From: Spirodela intermedia
Lineage: Eukaryota; Streptophyta; Magnoliopsida; Alismatales; Araceae
DNA length: 64,000 nucleotides
NCBI GenBank assembly: GCA_902729315.2
Contig: LR746276.1
Coordinates: 3,578,169-3,642,168 of the forward strand
Direction of reading: 5' to 3'
The notes beneath the pieces were generated by a model. That model did not search any database and was not told the origin of the DNA. It was given only the letters and a program-made list of their open reading frames with translations. Position numbers and translations under genes: made by a program. Positions within the stretch are counted from its first letter, which is position 1. Each line of letters opens with the position of its first letter. Shown here one piece after another: positions 12,701 through 26,080 of this stretch.

Positions 12701-15700
12701 CTTCCGTAATAATATATTGCTTGACCAACACTGAACACCGTAAAAAGAAGTTCAAGTTGATTGTATGATTGGAAGAAAATTGCGTATCATGTGGAGTGGT
12801 TAGGACCCTGACATGGTTTCTTGTACTTCTCAATGGTGTTTGTCGCTTCATTAGCTTATGTTCTGTAGTTCAATTTAACTATAGCTTTCTCCCGTGTGCT
12901 TTCAGTGTGGTCACATTTTTCTTCGGTACTGTAGTCCGATCCTAATAACAGCCTTAGCCTATAAACCAAAGTTCAAAAAAGCTGTTGCCTGATTCATAGT
13001 TCAATTGAAATGATAGCCTATGAATGACAATTTGGCATAGACTGCAGGCTGTGAAATACATTCTCACACATACAATATTGACATCTATGGAGGTCTGAGA
13101 TGTGCTGATATATGAATAATCGTTCTTCAGAACTCATATCGACAAATTTCAGAATGAAAGCCGACTTCTTCAAATGAATAAATCCATCTGCAGAGCGCTC
13201 TCAATCAACAGTGTATAACGAACATGTTTTTATAAACCGATGTTAAAAGTATAGATATTTTTTCATTATTTTGGCTGACAGCATGCTTGGGTGGACTTAT
13301 AATTAGTAAAGAATTTGCTTCAAAACACAGTTTGCCATGACATCGCTTTTGATGGCTAGAACAGCTCCGAACTGACTTCCCTTGTGTTTTTTTTTTCAAA
13401 TAGATAATCTATATAGATCTATGTAGACAGAAAAGTTCTTCCAATAAGGTGCGAACGAATACATAATTCCGAAATAATGAATGCCATCTACCCTTTTATA
13501 GTGAAAGACTATATTATATGATTGCAACATCAAGTGGTTAAGCTTTATGATGCAGCAAGAAATTTAGGATTTTCCTCTTTAGGAGAACACAATCAACATT
13601 ACTTTTGGTAGTGTGATGTCAATAATACCTAATACTTTAATTTTAACATCCAGCCTAATCTTTCGATCAATTAATTATTTCTTCTGGCCTGAACTGTGGC
13701 TGTGATCCTGCCCCATATAAGAACACCATCCCACCAGCTACACCCTTGAACAGGTGAGGGTCTCTAGGCTGATCCAAGAACTGTTTAAACTAGTTTTTTT
13801 TTTAATGATAAAGTGTGCAATATGATGCAATCACTACCTAACAATGTGGAAGTATGTGTATTTGGTCGGTTATCAAAAAACCCGCTGTAAGTAAGTTTAC
13901 TTCATCAATATTGTATATGCCATGCTAATAATCTAAAATACATAAAATGACACATTTATGTTCTTCCTTATGCTTGGTAGACCCCCTCTATCATCCCATC
14001 ACACGCGCACAAACAGTTGTTTAAACGGATTATGTTGCAAAAGTTGATGAACTAGAGGTGGCTGCATCATGAGCTGATTGTGTTCTTGTTTAGAAAGTTG
14101 ATTTTCTTGTACAGTAATTTGCGTTGTCCGAAAGTAGGCTTGGCTGGTATTTAGTATCGACTCTAATCCTGGTAGCACGAGGTTGTCCATATAATATGAT
14201 GCAACCATTAAATTTCATTGGACCACCTTTGCTAAATTTTAGGAAAGAGGAACGTAAGGGATGTTTGGAAGGAATTTATTTCGATTTAGTGGTATGCAGG
14301 AATTTCTTGGGTGTCATTTGCAATTCATTTTTAAGCCGAATGACAGATTGTCCAAAAGGGATGCTTTAAGCTGAATCATTTTACCTGTTAGCAGAAGAAA
14401 GAACCAGACATGTAGTGTTATTAACAAATCATTTCCGTATCCCCATAAGCATGAATCAAGTTAGCAAATTATTGGCTGGGAAAAGTTGGAAGACCAGAGG
14501 AACAGTGAATCCAGAGGTAGTATTATTGGTGCCACAGCATATGCAGGTTAGTGTGGAAACAAAGGGATAACGGTTGCAGCTGTATATCACAATCTGTAAT
14601 TCTTTACGAACGATGAAAAGTGGCAGTATTGTGGGTCATTTGAATAGTGATCACCATTGCTTTATCTCATTCGTGTCAAAATTTGGACCAATTTAAAGTC
14701 TAGAAATCTTAGTCCAATTCACGTTGTGAGTGGAATCGATTGGGTTTTTATTCAAGGGAGATACATCCTTGTTGTTACTTCACAGCTTATTAATGGATTC
14801 CTGACTGAAAGTGAAATGGAGTTTCCTCTCCCGAGTCTATGCCACTCATGGGTTTTCTCATAGCCATTGATGAATCAAGGCAGGGAGATTCCCTTTCAAG
14901 TTTCACCTTTGTTCTTATGAGACAGTTTCTTATCGTAGCATGCAGTAGAGGAAGAAACTTTGGAACAACAAAATCCACATCTTACTGAGAAGAAATTAGA
15001 ATCGAATAGTTTAAGGGTACTGTGGTATTTTTCAGATTTTGAGCAAAGAAAGTTACCAGTATGGAATTCTCATGATTATGGCAGAAGTTGCCAACTAGTT
15101 CTTTTCTCTTTTAATTTGTTGTCACCCTTAAATGAAGAATTTAATTCATGTAAAGATTTAATACCATAAAATGATGAATTTATTGCTCATTATGAGTATG
15201 AAGTGCATACAAATTGAGCTACTTTGACACGTCTTGCTTGTCAGAATTTCGAATGCATTGGATATAATTTTATGGAACGGGAGGTACAGAAAAAAGGGGT
15301 TTTCAGCCACCAAAGTGGAAAATTGTGTGCTAAAGGGAAATTGTTCTGTTGGTTCTTATTGAACAGATTTTTAATGCATTGTTGTTATGGTTTTTATTGA
15401 AAACTGTTCAAGATGGCCAGAACAAGTGTGTAAAGATTTGGGATGCAAGAATATATACAGTCACTCGTGTCGTACATTGAAATGAGTCCTTAGAACTTTA
15501 GAGTTTCTCACCTACTTTTCAGAAGTTTAGATTTTCAATAAACATATTAAGTTCTAGGAAGTCCCTGTTCCCAGCAGATTTCATTTTAGACAAGAATTTC
15601 CAGATCTGCTGGTATTGCTTGATCTAGTGAAAACATTCCGTGAGTTTTTTTTCATGAAAACGTGACGTCTTTTGGAACCAAACATCTTCCTGTAATCTGA

Positions 15701-18700
15701 GTCAGAAGACCTTTTGTTCTGGGTTCACATATATACTCCAGAAATTCCGGCTGAATGGTTTTTTGAGTCATACCAAATACAATTGGTGCTTATTAGCAGT
15801 TTTAGAATCTATTCATTCGTTAAACGTTGTTCTGTCTATATATTCTTAGTAATGTAGAAATGATTGTAGACAAACGAAAAAAATCATCAACAAGAATCAG
15901 GGACAAGTGATCGAAATGAAATTTAAACGAAATGCAACATTTAGTAGAGAAGCAAAGAAACTAAAAATATGAAATTGTGCAGGTTTTTGAGGCTTAAACT
16001 TCTATATCAGGTGGTTGGATTTTCGGAATTGAGTATGTAGAATGAAGTTGTGGGTAATTACATTTATCATGTATACAGATCACCTGACAGCACTTACCTT
16101 AATAAGCTAAAGAATGCATGCTATTGCTTTTGACTCTTACCTCTGAGAACGGCACTTACCCTGAATTTTATCTAGAAATGTCCCTCAAACAATCTTCGTA
16201 ATGACTCTTAAGCTGAAATGATTCATTCCGAACTTCATGTGCTAGTGAAACTCCTGTAATTACAATGGCAATGTAGGCCTGCCCGAAGTCGACTCGAGTA
16301 AGATTATGTTGGACGTTTTTGTTTCCAATTATTTTAAATGGATTAATACATCATAAAATGATATTAGAATAATTTAAACATCACCTTGCACGATCTCTCT
16401 TGAATGGCTAACTTGCATGTAATAACTTTAAGTACCTCAAGTGTGAGGCTGGTAGGTTTTCTTCATCTTTGGCATGGAAAACATTAAGTAGAAGGTTTTC
16501 CTTATCTATTAAAGATGAAATTGCGTTGCATGTTCTTAGAGGACTACTGTAGATGGTGCTCGTTTGCTGTGTGACCCTTTTGGTCATTTGGAATGAGAGG
16601 AGAATTGTTGTAAAATGCAACTATTTCTACTACAGTGTTTCAGTTGTATATGATAAGGTAACTTAATGGGTCACGGGTTTGTTAATCACGATGGGTATTC
16701 ATCTGTCATTTTGGCTAGCATTGCCTTTACCCTTAGGATAGCACATAATTGTTTCATTTTTATCTCAGAGATCATGAAGTGTATAAACTATTACTCCTGT
16801 TTTCATTTTTTAGTGAATATTCGGTATTATACACTATTAAAAGAAAACATACCTCTAAAAGAGAATCGTAGGCATTTTTTTTCCCTCTACGATCTCTTTC
16901 CTGCTAGAATAAAGGGTGTAATATTATTAAACATCCCTAGATAAGTCTAGGGATGTATTCGGACAAATGGACTTGGTTCATAAGAGTAAGAATGAATGAG
17001 ATGGCATCAGAAGAGGTTTTATGAGAAGGATGAAAAGAAAGAATTCATGTAGAGGAGTGTTACAAACTATTGAGTTGGAGATGAAGTCACATTTGGTAAA
17101 AGAGGACTATTTGTGAAGAACAGTGAAACGATGAGACTGTAAAATGGTTATGGAAGTGGAGGAGGTGTAATCGGGATAACTGAAAACTCTGTCATGGAAT
17201 AAGAGGGAATCGAGCGTAGAAGAAAATCATGCCACTTAATGTTGCATCAAGTGTGAGAAATTGATATCGTTTCTGACAAAACTAAGGTGCAAAGGAGAAT
17301 GACCATTTTTTCTCGACCATTGGGGGAGACTTCAGAGCGGGGTTAAAACGAGAAGATGGCTAGAAGCTTATTGTTTGAGATGATAATTCTTTCAATGACT
17401 TTATTGACAATCGACGGTGAATTTACCCAATCTACAAGGTTCAAAGATGTGGAAAAGGAGACCATTTGGATTTTTGGTTTTGTGTATGATTCATAATGAG
17501 TCCGGAGATTTCTAAATTCACGGGATATTTTTTTTCGGTGTGATTATGACTTCCACTGCATCGGATTTTTCTGGGAGAGAGAAGATTATTGTTAAAAGGG
17601 GAAGAAATTAAATTATCTGGCAGTAGATTATCGAGTGCATTGCTCCAAAAATCGAGGGTTAAATCTTGTCCCCAGTACATTGGTTTCTACTGGAGGTCGT
17701 TTGAAGAAGAAAATATCTGAAGGCTACATTATACAGATGGAGGAAGACTGCTGCCCTGTGCTGTTCAGCTGGAAGGTGAAGGGTTTGTTTCTTCGTGTAG
17801 AAATGAAGATGGTAATTCTTTAGCATGAATGGCAATAGATCTTCAGAAGCAAACTGCGAGTAGGAGATCATAATGACGCTTTTAGGGCTATCGTTAGAAG
17901 TCTGAGAACGGGCTTTTATATATCAAATTCTTCACTCTTCCAACAAAAACATTTGTTGAGAAACAGAAGTAGATAGTCTTATTGATTTGATGCAATTTTC
18001 TATTTTAGAAGGTAATTAGTTAACCAGAACAGAATATTCATTTTTAATGCTTAATATGTGTCAACTTTAGAAATGTTTCTACTTCAAATTTTATTTTTTC
18101 GAAAATTTCCTTTTCTATTGATGGTTTGATCAACTATCCGAAGAACAAAGCTAAAGGATTCTTGGCAGTTAAAATATCTCTTGAGGAGGCTTGTAACAGA
18201 ACGAACAAGGATTGTGTCAACGAGGGTTTGCTTGCTGAGTTTGAGCAGAAATGGGTGGCCTACGTCGTGTTCGTATATCTGTGAGCAGGCTTTACATCTT
18301 TGATAAAATGGTAGCTGCGGATGCTCGAGTCTGTAGTGTTTATGACGATTTCACTTGGCCTAGGTCGTGTTCTTATTTCTGTGAGCAGGTTTTACATCTT
18401 CATAAAATGGTAACCGCAGATGCCTGAGTCTTTGATGTTTATGACGAGTTGACTATATTCTTCTTAATTATTCTTGCCAGTAAGCCTGAACCTTGTCATA
18501 GTATGGAATTTGGTTGCATTAGTGGGTATTGATCAAGTGTATAACGTTGGCAGTCAACCTAGTATGAACCCTTAAAGTAGTCCATGTAAGTTCTAAAAAG
18601 TCATCTACCCTAGACTTTCTCAGAAAAAGGCCCATAGGCTCGTGATGAGTCAATACTTAGAGTTATGATGCAAATACTTCATGGTCTCTCTCTGAAAGTT

Positions 18701-21700
18701 ATATTGAGAACAATCATGATATGCCAAACATGCTCCTAAGCTTGAAATTTCCGTCGCTTATACTACTTTTGTTGAGATAGTTATTACAGGATTGAATGCA
18801 CAGTAGTGTTTTCCATGTGACTCGGTTGGAGGGCTGATGATTTCAGAATGTCAACCAATGGAAACTTACATGTTGCGAATTTTGTAACTTCAGATCGTAG
18901 TAATTTCTCACGCTCAATGTCTGGGATCAACGTGAGTAGATCAGAGGATAGAATTTAGGACAAGTGTTTATGTTTATTTAAAAGCAATGGCAGTCATTTA
19001 ATAAAAGAGAAAGGGTTGCAAGGGCAGATGGAGAGTGTTTACTGGGACAACTCTTTTAGCTTGCCTCCTCGTACTCTAAAGTTTGGCAACTTGGGGAAAA
19101 AATGTTTAGGAAACAGGTATACTTTCCCTGTACAAAAATTGCACGACTCCATCATGAAGTTGTGAAAGAAATATGAAGCAGTTCTATTCTAGCCCCGAGC
19201 ACACAATCACAAGAATTATGTACCATTCCTGGGTAAATATGATCACAAAGTTGTGCTGATTATTAAACACTACTGCTAACCAATAGTCCTCTGATTTTTA
19301 ATGTGATCCTCTCCTCCAGTTGGAAGCAAGTGAAAAATGATAACTCTATCTTTTAGGAGGTCTTATTGTTAATTTTCTTTGTATAAGTCCAACTCATCTC
19401 AATTTACTTTGACAATCTTCTTACCTTTACTATCTTCTCTGGTGTTACCGTAGTTATCTCTCTGACGGATTAATTTCCCCCCTTCAGCTATCAACTAATT
19501 CTCATTTCAGTACTCATTGATTGTTTTCCTCTGTAGTTCAACACTTACTCTATAGAGTATAGGCCATCTAATTCGTTTTTTAGACCATCCTGCTGTAATT
19601 AAAAACATGACAACCATAAATACCATGAAAGTTTTGTTTCTATTCTATCTCAGCAGTTGCAGTACGGTGGGTCGTGCCCTATCTATCTGATCTTCCTGAT
19701 CTTTTGAATTTCGTCATATAGGCCTTTTCCTTAATCAACCAGTGACCTATGCTCATTTGGATGTGATCTCATTGAACTTTTTCCATCTACAGCTGTTTAG
19801 AGAAAATACCATGTGCCCATTCCTTGTATGTAGTATTTAGACAACGAATTGACATAAACATTATTGGACTAGTTCACAGAGCTATGTTTACGTAAAGGCT
19901 GCAAAAATCCTTCATCAAATAATCATCATGTGGTCTTACGCTAGAGCATGAAACTTTAATTTCACATTTAGGGTGACCACTCTACCTATGGCAGTTGTGT
20001 TTTGGCTTCTGCAAAAACCTGTTGATCTTATATAACATACTAGGCATCTAATCACTGGTTCCATCTACTGAAGCCAAGCTCATAACACAGGTGTTGCTTC
20101 CGAGATGCTGAAGCTCAAACCATTAAGAGTAGTGTCTCCCCTTCAAGCAAAAAACATTGGCACTATGCCTTGCATTGTGGGCCCCTCCCCCCTTTCCAGT
20201 GCTTCAGGCTGCACACTTGGGTGGACAGCCAGATTTAGTTTTATTTACTCAGTCCAAGTAACAAAATGGTAAAAGTATCTTGTAGCATATCTATTATGTC
20301 TTCATATTCCATGATTGATATGAAAGTCGGAAGATGTTAATACTTCATCTTATTTAACCAAGCTACACACCAGGAACACAGACAGTGGTGGGTCTTTATT
20401 CACCCACTAAAGTACAAGGTTTCCAAGCTGATAGTTTTCTTTTTGGTAATTTCTCAGCTAGATCCGCATTCAGTTTGATTATTCGTGTCTCACTTGAATC
20501 TTCTATGTCGAAAATGCTGAGAACTAACTAAAACCAACAACATTTTTAATCTTACTTTCCCTGCTAGTGGCTCTTTCATTGCATCTTCTCATCTTGATTA
20601 CTTGTCGGAACCCTAAGTTGATGATGGATAAAATCTTTGCGGAGCAGATGGATGTAGACTGGTTATTTAGCATCATACTGGATGATTAAATCAAACTGGG
20701 CACATTTTTCCGAAAATGGGGTGTTTGAAAGATTGACTTATTTTCATTGTGATGTCCTCGTGCAGTGGTGAGAAGCTTTTGGAGGCTAGCTGGTCTAAAT
20801 GTGTTGAAGTGAAAGGAAAAGTTAGATTGGAAGCCTTTGAAAAGTTCGTCCAAGAACTTCCTCGCTCTCGTAACCGTGCATTGACGGTGAGTGTTCTCAT
20901 CTTCCACCTGAGCAGCTCCTGGCAAGTGTTGTCTAGTTGTATCGTACACCTAGAAATATAAGCATTAAAGTTTATTGCAACTGGCGTGGGACACAAGAAT
21001 TCAACGCCATGGTGATCGGCCATCTGGTCTGAGCCGCTGCAAGATGAAAATTTAATGCTAGAATGAGAAATATTGCAAATGGAATTTATGAATAAAAGGT
21101 GCAGAAACATGATATATTCTCCAATAACTAAAAAGGCTGATATATTTATTCATTTAGAACCATGGGAGAGTATTTTCCATCGTAGAAATCATTGTCAGAA
21201 AATCATTGGCATGAGATTTTACTAGTTCATTATTCCTCCATGCGTCCAATTTCTGCTTAGCTGAATCGAAGAATCTCATGTGAAACTCTCTCTCTCTCTC
21301 TCTCTCTCCTAGTCCTGGGCATAGTACTTGATTTCGGAATGGTACTGCCCCCTGGCGGATGGACATCAGAGTCCTGTTGCTCTCTAGAAAAGGATGGATG
21401 CCAATCCTGCCACTGGGTACAAACTAATCGAACCTATGTTTTCAGGTCATCTCTATTCACTGGAAAGCTGGCACATCCGAGTCTGGATTGAAGGGTATGA
21501 AGGAGGTGAGATCAATGATTACATAACACTGAACACTGAACTAAAAAAAAAAAAAAAAGTCGGTTATAATCGTTATTCTTTCTCAAAATCAACAGGTTGC
21601 CAAGGCGTACAAACAAGGGCAGAGGGTCGGATATGCCCAGTTTTCTCCTGGCGTTGACGTTTATGTCTGTCCCCGCAGCGACGCCATAATTACAATCTTA

Positions 21701-22737
21701 GCAAAGCATGGTTTCTTCAAGGGCATGGGAGCCATTGAAGAAGACCAGGACTCACTGATCGGCTGTGTTATTTGGCGGAGAAACAGACCATCTTCGGATC
21801 CTTCTTCTAAGAATCCCGAGGACCAACAACCCATTGAATCCTCTTCTGCATCAGCCATTGCAAGTAGCGCTGACCAGGGCTCCTCCCTTGCCAACCCCAC
21901 CGATTCAAGACCTAAGCAGGCATTATCCACCCTTCTGAAGCCCTCATCCATGGGGAATGGAGCTGCCGCCGGCGCTGTGCTCACGAACACTATAATAAAT
22001 AACAGCAACTCCTCCCCTCTTCCTCCAGCTGTCAATATATCCTCTCTCCTCCCACAGCTGCCGCCATCGGCTGTCCAGACGGACTCCCAGCCGTCGGAGG
22101 GCCTGCGTAACTTCATATCAAGTGCTGTCAGGCTGTTCATGCAGGATCCAGCGGAGTATATGAAGCCTCCGGTCAGTTTTGAGCCGCCACGTCAAGTTCT
22201 TCCCGGAGCAAACAAGAGGCTGGACGGTCAGCCACCCTCCGCTCGGCCTAGTGACGAAGACCTGCCAGAATTCGACTTTGGCAATGGTCCTCGGGCTCCA
22301 CCGGTTTCCAGCCACATGCTCCTATCATCCAGCTTTGGGCACTCTAAAGATGCTGCTCAAGTTAGTGGCCGATTCCATCATGATTTTAGCAAGGATACAA
22401 GTGTATTATCCATGGTTTCGGAGCTGCCGAGTGTGAGGCCAGTGCTGCAAAGGGATCTGCATGGCCCAATCTCAGGTCTGATGCAGAGTGCTGCCCAACA
22501 AGGTGTTTCAGTGGCTCATGATGCGGGAATTCTTCCCCGCTGGGATTCCAACCACCCATCAAACACCTCTGAGACGGACAAATGGCCATCTAGTATGGCG
22601 TCCAGGCCTTTCCCTGTGCAGAAAAGCCCAGAGCTGATGGGACCGATGGGCAGTTCAAGTGCTTTTGGTGCGGAAAACCCTGGCATGCAAGAATCTAAGT
22701 CTTACTTTGTACAGAGGAGACCTGGGTGGAATGACAG

Positions 22738-22771
<34 letters not shown>

Positions 22772-23212
22772 ATGCCTGAGTGGTGTCCCCCAGGGACGGA
22801 GGAGAGACAGAAGCTGCCTCCACCTCCTGGGCGGCCGCCGCCATTGTTCCCATCCCCGCCTCCAACTTCCAGATCCTTGGCATCTTCCTCAGCTTCCATG
22901 TCTTCTTGGGCTGCCATGCCTCTGCCACCCCTACCAGGCCAGACACCAACATATGATCAGAGTCAGGGGGTTTCCCAGCAGGATCAGCGAGGGATTCTGG
23001 GCCAGTGCCCCCCTGATCTGTATCCCAAGATCACTCCTTTGCAAGCAAGGCCTGCTGCTAGAAGACCCAACCAGTCAGATCGTAGATCTCCACCTGAGGT
23101 GCCCAGCCGGAGCAGGTCTAAGAAACAGCGGCGGATGAGTGGCTGGGATGTCAGACCCTCAGAGGGCAAGTCCAGTCGGAGGGCCCACAGTAAAAGGAGG
23201 CGAGGGCACTGA
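9740..23212 (+). CDS. SPOC-domain nuclear protein (1053 aa, four coding exons)
   Basis: Coding exons are 9740-11103, 20766-20886, 21446-21505 and 21596-23212 (TGA). ATG 9740 is preceded in the same exon by an in-frame TAA at 9710-9712, and the exon begins after a TTATGCAG acceptor at 9684, so the start is well supported. Residues 1-431 are low-complexity Ser/Asn/Gly-rich sequence. Residues about 432-578 form a SPOC domain: ALWDGTLQLNASTEVSAIAV, FKSGEKLLEASW, GKVRLEAFEKFVQELPRSR, VGYAQFSPGVDVYVCPRS and IGCVIWRRN. The splice at 11103/20766 rebuilds the FKSGEK signature exactly. The C-terminal 470 residues are Pro/Ser-rich, with eleven consecutive Asp (897-907), DMPEWCPPG, a proline tract and a basic tail (SKKQRR, AHSKRRRGH) likely to be a nuclear signal. 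SPOC domains bind phosphorylated partners, such as the Pol II CTD in PHF3. No RRM (as in FPA) and no TFIIS-like or PHD domain is visible. The exact target is unknown. Confidence 0.85.
11104..20765 (+). other. 9.66-kb intron 1 of the SPOC gene
   Basis: The donor AAAAG|GTTTCA and the acceptor TCGTGCAG|TGGTGAG bracket 9662 bases inside the SPOC domain. It is AT-rich with stops in all frames. The longest open frames (70-140 codons) have no family signature and no splice context, so no nested gene is supported. It holds a ~99-bp tandem duplication at 18258-18452. Much of the sequence looks like old, unrecognisable repeat DNA. Without splicing, translation would run 65 residues past exon 1 and stop at 11297-11299, before most of the SPOC domain. 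Confidence 0.85.
18258..18452. repeat. Imperfect ~99-bp tandem duplication in SPOC intron 1
   Basis: Two adjacent copies start at 18258 and 18357. Each begins GGCCTA(C/G)GTCGTGTTC, continues through CTGTGAGCAGG(C/T)TTTACATCTT and AAAATGGTA, and ends TGTTTATGACGA. They differ by scattered substitutions and a 2-3 base indel, so the duplication is old rather than an assembly artefact. Confidence 0.85.
22739..22771 (+). repeat. (GAT)11 coding microsatellite, poly-Asp tract
   Basis: Eleven GAT codons in a row within the SPOC gene encode Asp 897-907 between WNDS and MPEWCPPG. Pure codon use shows a young, slippage-prone trinucleotide run. Length variation among alleles is expected and would keep frame. 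Confidence 0.9.
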
Positions 23213-25745
23213 AATCAGCTGTAGAAAGAAATTTACCTCGCGGTATTTATCTCAGAAAAGCTGTGCCTCAGCTGAAATTAGGATAGCAGTCTAGAAAGGT
23301 TTTATCCACAATCGCCCAACATTCCCTGTGGAATTATTCTGGTTGCCCTCTCTGTACTACCAATGCTCATTGCTTGCTTCTGTTGAGATCAGAAAATCTG
23401 CATGGTTACATAGGAATTACAAGAGAACATAAAATATCATGAGATAAGCACAGAACTCTTCCTCTCGTCATGCCTTTCAGAATTGTTTGCCTTCAAACCA
23501 TGTCTGAGGACAAGTGTACGCTGTCATCTCCCAAATCATTGCTTGAATGGTCGTGTTCAAAATCACTGACATTGTATTTTCCATGGGCTTCTTACAGAGA
23601 AATTGATCATTACGAGTCGTTCTTCAATACCAAAGTTGTCTTTCCCTTTGGTGTTCTCAAGTCCTTAATTGATATAAATTAAAATCTCATTACCAGAAAA
23701 AAAAAATAATGACTGATAATTTATGTTTAAAGTGATAATGACGTATTGTTTGATTTAAGGCATTATCGATGTTTCTCAATAAACTATGGATAAAAAGAAG
23801 TGTTTAGAATGTTTTTTAAGAGTATTATTTTTTGGGTAAAAAAACTAAGTTATTCTTAGTCACAATAACCATGTAAACACTATTAATCCTCTCAATAAAT
23901 TTTATATTGGATTAGGACTTTTATTGTTTTGATGCCAAGCTTTGTAGTAACTAAGTCACCTATGAAGGAGACAATAAAACCGAACAATGCTATTTATATA
24001 ATAATTGTGCTCTACATTATTAGTAAGTTCCTTATCATCCCATATTTAATATATAATTAATATCATAAATAGACATTAAATCTAGATAAATGATAATGAT
24101 ATCCCAAAAAATTGGACCTGGGTTGAATATATTTTTTTCTAGGGGAAGAAATTGATGCTTCATTGCAGATGATGCATTAATAGTATCCTTTCAAAGAGAC
24201 AGCCTTTATAATCTGATTCCTTCTTACACTATATACACTTAATGCATGAGAGTGACATAATTATTGAAGCAACTGATATTTCTTATAACTTTATTTGAAA
24301 CATAAAAACATTTTATTTTCTTGAAATTAAACAAAACCAAAATGAAAAGATTCAAGATATGACAATATTGTGTGCATGAAAGACCAAGGTTTCATATTGA
24401 ATTATGAAAGAGGTAGTACAAGTTGATAAATATGTGCTATATCAAGATTTTTTTAAGAGAATGAGTGTAAAATGTCTTTTCTTTCCCTTGTGTATTATAC
24501 TTAGTTTTCTATACTGTTCTAATACCCTTAAAAGTTTTCTTTATATCATAAGTAGGGAGGAAAGGAGAACTTAGATTTTCAAAAACAATGGTGTAACTAG
24601 AGACTATAAGAATTAGTTTAATTTTTCATCATAGTTGCACTACTTTTATGTTCTTAAAAAGTATGTGATAAGTCTTCATTATTATGAGTTAATAATTAAT
24701 TAATAGTATAGTTTTAGTCTTAACTCATGATAAATAGATTTATATTTATGTTAAATTATAAAAAATATTTTTTAATTAATTAATATGATTTTTTGAGTAA
24801 TTATGTAATTTTTTATAAATTTATATAATTTTTATAATCTTATTTTTAAGATAAGTGAAGAAAAATAAAATAAAATAAAAAGATAAAAAAGGGGAGAACC
24901 CATCAATCAGTTAAGCCTGCAAGCAAGTAAGGAGCACAATCAAGTAGAGCCACAAGTAAGGGCTCGAGTGACTAAGGACAGATCGATAAGGTACATGTGT
25001 GTCACTCCCCTTCCACATCACTAGTGGTCAACTAGGCGTGGGGCAAGGAGTGATAATACATATGAGAAAATGACATATTATATCCTAAATCTCGTATTAC
25101 TATATATCCGCCTCAAAACTCAACATATAACTGATATGGGACTAAATTGATTATCACAACTTTTTTAGAATATTTTAGTACCTCAAACCTTTTGTTTATT
25201 GGAAGGAGGTACCTTGATGACATCACTTTATAAGGATATTCACATACTTATTTCATTCTTTTTCTTGTAGATAGACGACCAGTGAAGGTTTGAATCTTAC
25301 TAAAATCAAACTCATATTTTTATCTGATTAAATCATAACTTTTTTGTAGATTTTTGGTGAATAATTAAGCTGTTAGAATCACTCAATTATCGACAAAATT
25401 TTTGTCAACGTGATTTGTAGAATATTGTTACTAAAATTATTGAATAATTCTAAATAAAAAGATCACAAATCTATCGAGTAAATGATCGTCAATTGATCAA
25501 TGAATAAGCCATCATCGAGAAGAAGACAACTTGTCATGAGATGAGTCACTACCTTGTAAAAGAGTACTAGATGCGATGAAGAGTCTCTTTTTACTATGCA
25601 TACTTGAGGATGAAACTTTATAAGATGTATTGTTTTTTTACTTATCTTAGAAAGCGATGGATAAACTTAAAGATGATAGTTGTCAGAGAACCACAAAGTT
25701 ATCATTTTTTTACTTCATTAGGTGACAGTCATTATAAATGATTTG

Positions 25746-26080
25746 ATGACTCACTTCATTGATTTTTAAACTTTGCAAAAAGAGCTAGATATTATCATAT
25801 TATCTTTGTTCAAAGAGAGCCTTTGAGATTTTAGACATTACATGACAAACCTCTCAAATGTTCAAGATTCTAATACATCACTAATGCATCACTAATGTAT
25901 CGTTGTCACGATGCAGGAACTTTATTTTACTATTTTTTAACTAGTTTAACTTCCATCATCATTTTTTGAACTTCAAAAAGAGATTTAACGGATGCTCAAG
26001 TCGTCCATGTCTAAAGAGAGCCTTTGAGGCCATATACATCATTCAATAATCCTCTTGAACACAGAATTATGACGATTACT
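25746..26080. repeat. Degenerate direct repeat, about 201-bp spacing
   Basis: The motif AAAGAGAGCCTTTGAG occurs at 25812 and again at 26013. Both copies are preceded by a related TTTGAACTT/AACTTTGCAAAAAGAG segment and followed by a CATTCA/CATTACATGACAA-CCTCT segment. The similarity extends for tens of bases on both sides with substitutions, suggesting an old tandem duplication of roughly 200 bp. Confidence 0.55.

Noticed and set aside
21661-22140. 159-codon frame opposite SPOC exon 4
   Set aside because: Mirror of a strongly supported coding exon; no family motif or splice context.
22695-23138. Poly-His, poly-Ser and poly-Met frames opposite or overlapping the SPOC gene
   Set aside because: These are other-frame readings of the (GAT)11 tract and of GC-rich coding sequence.
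24890-25170. Possible LTR or MITE
   Set aside because: Resembles decayed element text, but no matching ends, target duplication or coding remnant could be found by eye; mentioned only in the intergenic entry.
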